In this document: positions 1 to 10,423 of the stretch, piece after piece
Layout of the letters: each line of letters begins with the position of its first letter
Position numbering within the stretch: the first letter of the stretch is position 1
NCBI GenBank assembly: GCA_023105745.1
Contig: JALGQZ010000011.1
Location: forward strand, 28,704,612-28,768,611
Direction: 5' to 3'
DNA from: Austropuccinia psidii
Lineage: Eukaryota; Basidiomycota; Pucciniomycetes; Pucciniales; Sphaerophragmiaceae
Length of the DNA: 64,000 nucleotides
The notes under the pieces: generated by a model
What the model was told of the DNA's origin: nothing
The model's input: the letters and a program-made list of their open reading frames with translations, nothing else
Databases searched by the model: none
Position numbers and translations under genes: made by a program

Positions 1-77
1 ATCATTATCTTTCTGGCTCCATTTCTCTTCTATAGCTTGGATAGTAGCTTTATTCTCCCTGATATTGGCTTCCCTTT
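1..77 (-). pseudogene. Ty3-type gag fragment, continuation left of the solo LTR
   Basis: Read on the minus strand, this segment appears to continue the decayed gag of 1988-2365. The two pieces are separated only by the solo LTR 78-1987 and its CCTTT duplication (73-77 and 1988-1992). No clean reading frame is left in 77 bases. The assignment rests on continuity with the right-hand piece and runs off the window edge. Confidence 0.45.
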
Positions 78-1987
78 TGTAAGATGTGTCCATGAAACTG
101 ATGATAATATTACTATTAATCAACAGTACTATGACTGTTCTTATGAAATATAATAACAAAGTGTTATTATTGCCACAATTAAATAATTAAAGAATCATTT
201 CTTTCATGTGTTAAACACTACTAGTGATTTTAACACTGAGCAAGTAATTGTCTACAAGAATCAATTACAAGAAGATTTTAATAATAAAACTTCTTTTTAT
301 TAAAATAATAAAATTATTTTAATATATAATTATCTTTTGCAAGAATAAGTATAATGATAGTTCTTTAAGAAAACTAATTTTAGAGAAAAACTTTAAGAAT
401 TAAAGATAAATCACTCACTAATATTCCAAAGAACTTATTGAAAGATAAGATAGAGAGATTTGATGTAGAATTGTGGATTTAAAGGATCAAAATGAATTTA
501 TAATAGTATTAAAACAATTTATAGTTGGAATCTATGATTTCATGTCTTTCTGATTTATTCTGAAAGAATTGAAATACTTAAGAGTAGCTTTGACCTAATA
601 CTTACTTGTTGGTAACAATGTTATAAATGATAATAAGATGATGATGATGTGGAAAAAACAGCAAGAGGAGGCCTCTTTTAAGTAAACAACAGCTCGCAGA
701 GGCGTGCCATGGAGAAAACTGAAAAACTAGTGAGTGAGAAAACAATAAACTCTTTTGGATTATTGATTGCATCATCTGTTGTCACGTAAGATTATCATAA
801 TTACTTAATTGATGCTTTTACATGACTACCAACCCCAATATGGTTAAGGATAAAAGTAGTAACATCTGTAAATACTCTTTTATTCCAAAATAATCATTGA
901 TTTATCAAAGTTATGAATGTTATTGGCAATTTTATCACAGTTTGTAATTACTGTGAATTTTTGAAGATTCAGTGTTTCACGTAGAATAGTCAAAAATGGA
1001 CTTTAAGTAAACATTTTAATTTTACTAGTAAAACTGTGATTCTTTTTGGTTTTACCATAGATAATAAATTTCTTCATTGGTCCTGAAAGTTTCAGAAAGA
1101 TTAATTGAGAATTGTATTTTTAATGAATTTTTGAAGTTTTTACCTCATTTCTATGTAGAATTGCAAATATCAGTGTTTAACTGGTTTCTATGAGGTAATT
1201 CAATGGATACAAGTCCAAAAAGGGTTTTAATTACTCTTTTGGGGTTTATCCATGAAAAATCATTAAGAATTGACATGGTTACAGGATTCTAAGTAGCTTT
1301 TTACCTCCTTGGCACGTCAAAATAGCAGGTTATTTGCTATTTTGTTAAGATTTACTGTAGTTGTAACATGGTAACCAAGTTCCCAAAAGGCTTTAGCTTA
1401 CCAATTAGGCCAAGATCAGCCATGGATCCAAGCTTTGGAGCTTTCCACACCTCTGAGGCCTCAGAAGTTGGGTACCCTGGCTCACTTTGATGTCTTTTGT
1501 CCCCTTTCTTATTTTTCACATCAAAATAGAAAATTGAGCTTTAAGTGAGATATCCACTATGGGTGTACCAAGATTCCATGTAATAATACCATGATATTAA
1601 GTGCTCAAAACATGCATAGCACTATTCTTAGTGTATATGTAACATGGTATTTCTCACATTCCCATTATTTTGGCATGAAATTAAGAAAAACAAAAATTTC
1701 ACGGATCTTTTATGTGGTATTGAAGTATTTTCCATATTACCACATCACAGAGTTAGTTTGAGCTGATTCACTCTATGGAGCTACCCTAGGTGAATTTTTT
1801 GTAGAATCAAAATCTGGCCTTAAATCCATGGATTTACTTACTCAATAAAAGGTTATTCATCTTTTCTGAAATCAAAAATGATGAATTTTGGATATATGCA
1901 TGACTTATGAGTTATGCATAATTCAAAATTTATTTTTAAGATGATAGTGGCCTATTTGGGTATGTAAAATATACCTCAAGGCTCACA
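78..1987 (-). mobile_element. Solo LTR of the Ret-C family, minus orientation
   Basis: Reverse complement of the LTRs at 29802-31723 and 38157-40078, of similar length (1910 against 1922 bp). On the minus strand it starts TGTGAGCC at 1987 and ends with TACA at 78. It is flanked by a perfect 5-bp target duplication CCTTT (73-77 and 1988-1992). There is no internal region on either side, so this is the recombination scar of a full element. It is clearly more diverged than the two LTRs of Ret-C are from each other. Confidence 0.92.
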
Positions 1988-2365
1988 CCTTTGCTTCATG
2001 AGTTAGAACTTCCTTTTGGTATTCCACCCCTTGGTGATTTCTATGAGTTGCTTGAAAGATTTATCTTAAAGAAAAATATTATGGAAGATTTCTCCAAGCT
2101 CTTTCCATTTTGATTTGAGGTTGGTTATCTTTTTTTCCATGATCCATTGGAAAAGGTGTTTGAGGAGTTGATGGAGAAGAAGAACTGGATCCATGTCTGT
2201 CCAGTCCTCTAGCTGGAGGTCTCAAATGAATTGTGGGAATTATTTTACTGAGTGTCTTTCCAGTCAAAATTGTATCCAAACCCCTTTGTCTTTGGCTTCT
2301 AGATAGTCTTGTTCTGTCTTTGGCTTGTGACTTGGGGCTCTAAGTTCTCTGAGATGTGTAGAAGA
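1988..2365 (-). pseudogene. Decayed Gag N-terminus of another Ty3 element
   Basis: One minus-strand frame is open from about 2350 to 2079. It encodes a basic, Ser/Pro-rich segment (SRSQRQRG, then DTILTGKTLSKIIPT, a run of five Ser, and PFPMDHGKK). This type of segment precedes the capsid region in rust Ty3 elements as I recall them. An ATG lies near 2360 on the minus strand but in a different frame, so there is at least one frameshift, and further stops follow between 2079 and 1988. No capsid, zinc knuckle or pol lies in the window. The family assignment rests on remembered similarity and could not be checked. Confidence 0.5.
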
Positions 2366-2400
2366 CATAGTATCAGAATTGTAAAGAAGTAAGCAAGTTA

Positions 2401-5400
2401 ATCTCTATTGTATTTACCTTTGACTGTGCTCTGTAAAGATTTGTGTTCTTTCTTCTTGTAAAATTTTCACCAGAAGCTATAACAGAGTGAGTAATCAATA
2501 TTTTCCCTTTACAAGCTACCAAAGTTTTTTTAACTTGGATTGAGATAGAACTAAATGGTTTTCTAGCTCTTTGAATGGCTATTGGTGTCTACTTCTTGAC
2601 TCTAATGAGGAGCACACTTTTCCTCTTTCCTTTATCTTTCTGCACATGTTCTGTGCCAGATGGTGTTACAGATAGGTTTTTTCTGTGATTCAGTTTCTAG
2701 TGGTATTGAGATTTCTTCCCCTGGGAGTAAAACGTTTTTACCAAATTCCAGTTTTCTTCTTTTCCTGATGCCTCTGCATGTAAAAAGTGGCATCCTTTAG
2801 AAATTTGTAGCTATTTTGTGTCTTCTTATAATTTTTTACATTTGCAGAATGTTATCCACAACTTGCCAATATTAAACAGGCTTTCAAATGGTTTAATAGC
2901 CTTTTTTTCAATATTTCACTTTGTTGCTGTCATGATAAAGCAGGTATTCACATCTTCATTTTATTCTGGTTGGAGACAGAGGGTTACTGTTCAAAACCTA
3001 AAATACCTTGGTTCTCTGCAGCTATGGAAAACAAGGGTTCAGCCCCTTGGTGGTTTTTTCTAGGCACCTTTTGTGACTAATATAGCTTCATAGAAGACAA
3101 TACTATGGGTAATAACATCATCTAAATACACCTCAGTGACATAGTGCCTTAAACCCAGGTGTACATTCAAATTTATGGAATGTGATCTACAACCTTCCAT
3201 TATAAACAAGTCTTTCACCTGGCTCAATACCCCTTTGGGTATGAGTTATGTTTCCCGTTGTGTGGCAGGAATTTCTGTCAATTTTTTCTTTGATATTTTA
3301 TAATTTATGTTTATTTCTGTTGAATATTTATCATTTTTGTTTTGTACAAAAAAAATATTTGTTTGGTTAATATATTGAATGGATTTAGGCTTCTATGGGA
3401 GATACCAAGAGTTACTTCAGTTGGAATTGATATATTCAAAAAAAATGAAAACTCAATAAAACAATGAATTTTCTAAAAAAAAATCATCATCTTATTCTCA
3501 TGTACTCCATAGCCATAGCTGCTATTTGTTTTCTAAAAAGGGTAATTAAAAACATGGGCTGAGGTTGCTCAGGACCTTGCATAATTTCAGATCTTAGAAA
3601 TGGCTAAAGGTGGCTGGGAATAAAACATCAGTTCCACAATGAGCCTCTGTTTCAGCTTTGCTTCTGCACTTTCCATTCCTTAAGCACTTTGGGGTTCCAT
3701 TGAGTGTGGTGTCCAGTTTTTCCAGGCACCAAAATGCCCAGGAAGATGTCTATGACATTTATTAAAGCTTTTTCTATTCTGAACAATGATAGTAATATTT
3801 CAATTGATAGTATTGAATTAATAAAAAAACTGATTAATGCATTTGATGGGTTCCTATATTCCATTAAACAATACTGTTCCATTGGTAATTGAATCAGGCA
3901 GGAAGATTGATCGAAATTGATATTAGAGTGACTTACATGTCAATAAATATACGCTGAAGACCACTGAATTAACTTTTTGTCACTTTGGTTCCGTTCACCC
4001 TTTATGAAGGCTGTTTTCTCTTCAATTTATGATGTTTTGGTAGATGAATCAACTGAATTATTGAGAAGGTTGTTGTTTTCCATAAAATCGGGTGGAAGGT
4101 GGAATAGAGAGATTGAGGTAGGAGTGTTTGGTAAATAAAGAGGAATGAAATAAGAAGCTTTGTGGGTATTAAGAATTGACTTGTAGAATACAAATCCATA
4201 GCTTTATCGAATCAATCGAGGCCAAAACATTGAAAAATCCTTCGTGAGACTTATTTGTGAGGAGATGTTCAATAAATATATCTTTAGATGATGTTGGTCA
4301 TATTTTTAAATTTTCATGATATGTAAATGGTAAATTTCTTCCAACAAATGAACCCCTTTTTAATATAATATGATTAACTTAAGCAGAAAATAGCTGAAAC
4401 AAACAAAATTCTCCCAAATAATCCCTTTTGCATTCTTGATTTAAATGAAGGCCCAACAAAGATACTGTTGTAAGAAGATTGTGTTATTAAAAGTTAGATA
4501 AGATCACTGGAAGCCTCACAGGCTTAATATTGAACTATAATTGAGGGAAAAATAAAAGGAATCTAGGTGGAAGTGTGTTTTACAAGTATTCTTTTGGTTG
4601 GTGTAGCTGTGCGCGAGTCAGTCATGCTGTTTGTGGTCTGGAAGCTCCATACCAGACTGATCATTGTCAAAATGGTGATGTACCTTTGGCAGTATGGGGT
4701 AAAAATAGTCTGAACTGTTTATGTTAAAGCCAATTCTCGATACTGAACTTCCATCCATGAAATGAATAATGGGGGCTTTAGAAAATTCCAAAACAATTGA
4801 GTAAAATTCAAAATTCCAAACACATGGCTTTAAATATCTTCAAAAATAAAATGATTCCATAATCACTGTTTCTGTTTCTATTTGGGCTGTATCAAATCTA
4901 TTCAAGTTCCATTATAGGCCTGTAGTACCCACTGGCATGTTGTATTTATTGAATGGTGACTTACAACGCTTTGTATCCGGAAATTCTACCTTTTTCTCTC
5001 TCAAAACTGATTAACATGTAAAAAACCTGAAGTAACTCAATAAAAATTCATGGTTTATGATTTCAAAATTCACTCAGTAATTTTACAAGTCAATGAAACT
5101 AAAGGGATGAGTTCATTTTCCTTCAATCTTCAATTCCTTTTCCTGGATGGTTTATCTATTTGGAAGTCACCACTTGGAAGTATGCTTGAACACCCATTTT
5201 ATGAAGTTTTTATGTGCTAGAAAACTAAATGATTATTGTAAAAACAGACTGTTCCTATGTAAATACCAGAATTTTGAAAGAAATTGAACCCCAGAGTGCA
5301 AAATTCTGTGCTGAAAACAATTCAATAGGCTTCTTGGCTCATGTGTGATTGATTGAATTCCCTTTCTCAAGTTTTAGTGCTTGAAGGAAACAACCTGATA

Positions 5401-6687
5401 CAGATGTGGGTCCACAACTTGAGATCTCAAAACTAACTCATATTCCAGATGGGCTATTCTTTGTATTGGGAAAATAGTGTGCTTTATTTTACAAAGCCCA
5501 CAAAGGTATAAAAGTCTGTTGCCACAGTTGATTCAATATATATTGGAGCCAAAAAACCTAACATGATCACTCTTTAATCTGAATGTTTCACCCAGTAGAG
5601 CTTAACTTACAGTATGTTGGAGTGAGCCCTTTCCCTTAAAGATTCATGAAGCCCTTTTTATATTTCTGAGCCTTAGTGGAAGAAGATAATCAGAATAATG
5701 AAGCTTCTAAAATACTTGTATGAAGAACCCATATTGATTGGCAGTTCAGCTTACCCCACAATTTATCAAGCTTTTCCTTATAAAACTCATGTTTAAACAC
5801 AATCCGTCAGGTATGTATAACTTACTTTTTCATTTTTCTCTTTTAATAGCTTTTGGTTTTATTTCAACCTTTCAGTTGCAAAATAAGAATCATGTAGCTC
5901 CCACTCATCCAGCCATAGTGGCTATGATTATGAATCTTTCAAAACTCTTAGACCATCTACTATTTGGGACCCTAGCAATCTGTTCATCTATTCTTGAACC
6001 CCAATTTAAACTCCAATTCCTTTCCACCTACACATTACTGGGATTATTCTTTCCTCAAGAAATTTTCCATCAAGCTATGTGAAATATTTGAAGAAGAATA
6101 AAGGAAACATCATACATCTACCAATACACCACTGTTGATCATACCAAGAAGTGAGTTCATGGCCTACTTTTATCACATGTATTACTGGGAATCATCAGAG
6201 GGTAATAATTCAGAAGAAAAATTTGAGTGCTTCTTTTCAGAACCATCTGAACAAAAGTACACCAACATCCAGCTCTTTTGGAAATACAGATGTATGCTGC
6301 TTCCTACACTTGCACACATGGCATGCAAATACTGAACCATTCCAGTGATGAGTCTTCTCTTGTGGAAGTAATATTCCAATTTACTAAGGAGATTCACTCG
6401 CAAGCATGTGTGTTTCTAAGTTTGCCCGTTTTCCCTTATCATAGTTAAAAATCTTGTTTTCACAAAACTGTTAATTTAAACAAACTAAGAGTATTATATT
6501 AATGCAAAGAAACAACTTGAGATAAGACATTGTGAAATAGTTATGTACCTAAGAGTGAACATTGATACTATAACTATTAATAAGACTGACACAACGCAAA
6601 ACACAACTACTAACATGCCTATTCAAAAAGTTAGCAGAAAAAAGTAAGTATGACAGCAGTAAGATACCAACCTAACGCTACAGAGAG
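2401..6687. other. A+T-rich stretch without a recognisable gene
   Basis: About 4.3 kb. Open frames here are short (under 115 codons), lack recognisable domains and have the base composition of their surroundings. A weak direct similarity exists between about 2840-2905 and 3172-3240, suggesting very old repeat material. If the gag at 1988-2365 belonged to a full element, its leader and 5' LTR should lie here, but I do not recognise them. I see no tRNA or rRNA. Confidence 0.5.
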
Positions 6688-6689
6688 TA

Positions 6690-6717
6690 CAGTGCCCCAA
6701 AACATGTCTTCGGACAC
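6690..6717 (+). repeat. Left terminal inverted repeat of the Tc1-like transposon
   Basis: 28 bp matching the reverse complement of 8371-8398 with one mismatch (A for G at the tenth base). The outer end abuts the TA target site at 6688-6689. Confidence 0.92.
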
Positions 6718-7048
6718 CCTCTGCACGGATGCACAGCCCACGATCTGCGCGCAATCATAATCTTTGGGAACTTACGGTTTTTGATTTTTTTTGTTAAAAC
6801 AACTTCATTTGTTTTAACTTCTTTTCCTTTTGTTTTTTTTTATTTTTTAATTTTTCATTTGTATTTGATTAACACTACCTGAATTTCCTGTTTTTGTTTT
6901 TTTATTTTTGTTAATTTTTCGTTTGTATTCAAATTCAATTACCACTACCTCAATTTTCCCGTTAACTGGTAAATAATCTTTTTTTTAACCTCCTTTCCTT
7001 ACAATTCAATTAACCCTACAATATTTCCTCCTTTTGTTTTAGATCTTA

Positions 7049-8080
7049 ATGCCCGACAATCACGGAGTGGAGCAACGCAGCCAGATTGTCAGGATGTCGC
7101 AGGCTGGTTTATCAATACAAATGATATCGTGGCGCATGGGGGTCCCCAAATCGACTGTGCATGACACCATCAGGAGATTTGGAGAAAATGGGTCCTGTGC
7201 CAATTGCCCAAAAACCGGCTGACCTCCTTCGTTGAATGATGCAGACTGTTGCAATTTGGATGCCTTCATTACTCACAACCGACGGGCCAATTTAAATGAG
7301 ATTTCGCGGGCTATTCCAAACAATGTCGGCAATCGCACCATCAGCAAGGCAATACATGATCTTGGCAAGCAATCATGTATTGCCCCCAAAAAGCCTTACC
7401 TTTGCCAATTGGACTTTGATCAACGATTCACCTTTGCACAGGAATTTGGTCATTGGACTCTTCAACAATGGGCTCGAATAATCTGGATGGATGAGTCTTC
7501 ATTTGAATTAGGCAAGAAATCTGATCAGGTCCGCATTTGGAGAACGCCTCAAGAAAAATATACTTTAGACAACCTCCAAGTTAATCATTGTTTGGGCCGA
7601 CAATCAATTATGGTATGGGGGGCTTTTATTGGCAGCACAAAAGGCCCACTGGTCTTTTTAGATGGTACCCAAACAGCCGCAACATTTATACAGCAAGTAT
7701 ACAAGCCACACTTGCAACCGTTCTACGACTTCATGGTCAACACACCATACATTAGGACTCGTGATTGAATCGCAATGATGGAAGATGGCCCCCAAATTCA
7801 CACAGCCCGAATCTCGAATGAATGGCGGGCCACCAATCAGATTGACAAGTTGCCATGGCCAGCGCACTCTCCAGACCTCAATCCAATCAAAAACGTATGG
7901 AAAGTCATGAAGACTCGTGTAACAAAACATCACCAGCCCTGCACAATGGACAAATTATGTGCAGCCATTCAGAGCTCTTGGGACGACCTCTCACCTGCCT
8001 TTTTTGAGAAGCTTCTCCTTGGTATGCACAACCAAATGGAGGCAGTTGTTGAATGCAATGGCGGACCAACGAGATGGTAG
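7049..8080 (+). pseudogene. Tc1-like transposase, two stops and catalytic Glu replaced by Lys
   Basis: One frame runs from ATG 7049 to TAG 8078-8080, about 343 codons, the usual length for the family. The N-terminus is a helix-turn-helix DNA-binding region (VPKSTVHDTIRRF). The DDE catalytic domain follows: first Asp in WMDESSF (7490-7492), second Asp in MEDGPQIHTA (7784-7786), then SPDLNPIKNVW. In Tc1-like enzymes the third acidic residue sits in the last motif (PIENVW); here it is Lys (7889-7891), 34 residues after the second Asp, the normal DD34E spacing. In-frame TGA codons lie at 7220-7222, where family members have GRP after the helix-turn-helix, and at 7766-7768. With these three lesions the protein cannot be an active transposase. 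Confidence 0.93.
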
Positions 8081-8370
8081 GACTTTGATTTTTTCAAACC
8101 CTTTACTCTATTATCACATTTTATTCTTTTCTTATTTATTTATTTTTGCATTTTATTGTTCATTAAATCTGCGCATCTGTACAAAAGTTTTCAGCATGTA
8201 AATACACAATATATCGGCAATGACGTTTTCCTTGTTTTATGTTTACTCTATATGGAGTAAATCTGCATGATTCTTCTTAGAAGCAAATCCGCGTAACAGT
8301 TTTACGCACAGACATTTTTTTACCAAAAAAAGACCTCGTGAGAATTTTTTTTTTTTATCCCTGAAAAAAA

Positions 8371-8398
8371 GTGTCCGAAGACATGTTTCGGGGCACTG
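8371..8398 (-). repeat. Right terminal inverted repeat of the Tc1-like transposon
   Basis: Inverted partner of 6690-6717, abutting the second TA at 8399-8400. A run of T and A precedes it (8347-8370). Confidence 0.92.
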
Positions 8399-8400
8399 TA

Positions 8401-8860
8401 CAAGTATAGAGCACAAAATAACCCAAATACTATCTGTAATCACACAGTAGTAAAACACTAAAAAGATAAATATTAGTAGTCACGACAACTGGTAGAGCCA
8501 GTAAGACGTAAGACAAACCTCTAGTTCCTAGAGGAAGTGTTTTGATACAGTGAAGAATATAACAAATAAGATAATAATAGTCTACCCAATGGCCTCTAAT
8601 ACAATGTAAGAACATGCTCCTTATAAGAAGGATGCATGCTCTTATCTCCGAGGCATGTCTCACTAGACCCAGCACTTAAATCCTCGCTAATCACATGTTT
8701 TCGCTTGTACGCGGAAACATTTAGGTGCTCACGGACTGGGAGAGATCACATATCTTAACAGAAACCAATCCGTCGACTTGTATTCTTTCCCCATAGGGAT
8801 TGCGCTGGTGTTTTTTTTCTCGGTAATTCTTTGTACATCATCAAATTTGGCATAATGTCT
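8401..8860 (+). promoter_or_regulatory. Upstream region of the xylanase gene
   Basis: About 460 bp between the Tc1 element and the likely xylanase start codon. CCAAT-type pentamers occur near 8584 and 8763, and no convincing TATA box is visible. A pyrimidine-rich tract ending in TATATAG just before the codons for MGKMYNG (about 8915-8935) could be a splice acceptor, in which case a first signal-peptide exon could lie in this stretch. I could not identify that exon. Confidence 0.35.
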
Positions 8861-10423
8861 ATGTTCAGAGTTTACGAAGGTGGCCGATTTTGTTGGATTC
8901 TTGCGCTCCTTCACTTCCTTTCTATTTATATAGCTATGGGAAAGATGTACAATGGAGTAGCAGTCTCAGCCCAGCTTTTATCCCAAAATGAGAAATACAG
9001 CGAGGTCGTGAAGAAGTATTTTCAAGTTCTTACTCCAGAAAACGGTATGAACGTCTTTCAAGGGTGTCATCCGCATGGAAGTATGAACTGACTGAGCTGA
9101 CTTTGTGAAATCCTTGCAAAGAAATGAAGTGGGATGTTATCCAGAAGCAGCAAGGCGCCTACGACTTTAAAGCAGCGTATGTCGAAGTCCACCTTTTCCT
9201 CTGCCCTGGTTGAACACCTAGGCACCAAACTCATGGGTTTTTAGTGACTTGATCATAGCATTCGCAAATGAAAACTCTCAATCCTATCGCATCCACACCA
9301 TTGTTTGGTGAGTTTTCAGAACTCAGAATTTGGGCAGTTTTACCTTGGAGACGTCTCATAAAGAAGTTAAAAGTGTTATCATTCTTTCCTTAACAGGCAT
9401 AGGCAAGTTTCCGTATGGTTGAATGCCTTGAGCGCAGACGAGCTTCGAAAGGCAACTAGGGATCACATCGATAAGCTGATTTCAAGATATGATAAAGCAG
9501 TAGCGATAGACGTATGCAATGAGATTGTTGACGACAACGCACAAATGCGACAGAACCTTTGGCGTCAAAAGCTTGGAGAAGATGATTATTTTGTTGAGAT
9601 CTACCAAGCAGCGCGACTTTCGGCACAAAAATACAACAAAAATCTAAAGCTTTTTCGTATGTTTAATTTTTGCTCTTCAAATCACTGCGGCAGTCCTTTA
9701 AAAAGCTGACAATCAGACGCTTCGCCAAATAGTGAATGACTACAGCATAGAGGGAATCAACCAGAAGTCGAATAAAGTTCTTCAGTTGGCTACAAAACTT
9801 AAGCAGAACGGTATTCTTGATGCAGTCGGCATGCAAGCACACTTAGAAGTCGGAAAAGTTCCGAAAGGTACGTCGTAGTAAAATCTTGCAAAAAATTCCA
9901 ACTTTTGGCTGGAAGAAGTTGATGAGCTCCAGGGAAAATTTCTTCTAGACATGAAAAAGAATATGGAGAGATTCATTGCTGCAGGTCAGTTCCCCAAGAA
10001 ATAATCATAGCGGACAGTCTGTCAATTGACCGTGAAATTTCTGGCTTTTATTAAGGTCTTGAAGTTGCTATTACCGAGCTTGACATTCGGATGCAAGTCC
10101 CGGGCGGCAAAAATGCTACTACGCAACAGAAAGCGGATTTCCAAGAAGTGTTTGCGATATGCAAAAGTCTTCCCAAGTGTCTGGGAATCACGGTGTGGGG
10201 TGTAAACGAGGCTCAAAGTTGGATACCACATGAGTTTCCAGGTCAGGCTTTTTCAAATTATACATGCTTGTTTCATCAAGACAGGCTGGGCTGAGTATGG
10301 AAGATCACTGACGAAGCAGTTTTGGGGTGCTATGCTAATCTAGGGTGGGGAAACGGCTTATTGTACCAAGACGATTATTCGCCGAAAGATTTTGCTACAG
10401 CTCTCCTGTCTTCCAACCAATAA
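8861..10423 (+). CDS. GH10 endo-1,4-beta-xylanase, secreted, 8 exons
   Basis: Hydrolyses beta-1,4 links of xylan, and in a plant pathogen it would act outside the cell on host wall hemicellulose. Exons: 8861-9044, 9122-9176, 9245-9307, 9397-9656, 9733-9867, 9916-9984, 10056-10241, 10344-10423; total 1032 nt, 343 residues plus stop, normal for one GH10 domain. All seven introns (48-102 nt) are GT-AG. Each junction restores a family motif in frame: TPENEMKWD, FKAADLIIAFANE, IVWHRQ, KLFLNDYSIEG, AAGLEVAITELDIRM, FPGWGNGLLY. The acid/base Glu is in DVCNEIVDD (residue 143, codon 9521-9523) and the nucleophile Glu in ITELDI (residue 263, codon 10076-10078). The N-terminus has basic residues then a hydrophobic run (WILALLHFLSIYIA), as in a signal peptide. 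Uncertain points: ATGs at 8831 and 8855 are also in frame, an upstream first exon is possible, and exon 6 could start at 9919. No frame break is seen. Confidence 0.93.

Larger units (their letters stand above)
6690..8398 (+). mobile_element. Tc1/mariner-type DNA transposon, 1.7 kb, full length but inactive
   Basis: Bounded by 28-bp terminal inverted repeats (6690-6717 and 8371-8398) that differ at one position and begin CAGTGCCCC. It is flanked by the TA dinucleotide (6688-6689 and 8399-8400) duplicated by this superfamily. It contains one transposase gene on the plus strand with two in-frame stops and an altered catalytic residue. The coding part is visibly more G+C-rich than its surroundings. 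It sits about 460 bp upstream of the likely xylanase start codon, so it may have displaced upstream control sequence. Confidence 0.93.

Noticed and set aside
2840..3240. Weak direct repeat (about 65 bp, 2840-2905 against 3172-3240)
   Set aside because: Too diverged and A+T-rich to support a repeat family by eye.
5738..6082. 114-codon frame in the left gene-poor region
   Set aside because: No domain, hydrophobic A+T-driven composition, no homologue elsewhere in the window, no supporting signals.
10242..10343. Alternative reading of the xylanase 3' end through GCTGGGCTGAGTATGG as coding
   Set aside because: It ends in a stop without matching the GH10 C-terminus. Using the acceptor at 10342-10343 gives GWGNGLLYQDDYSPK, the expected ending.
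8831..10423. Xylanase region considered a pseudogene because of stops and frame changes
   Set aside because: All interruptions lie inside seven GT-AG introns, and splicing restores every GH10 motif and a frame divisible by three.
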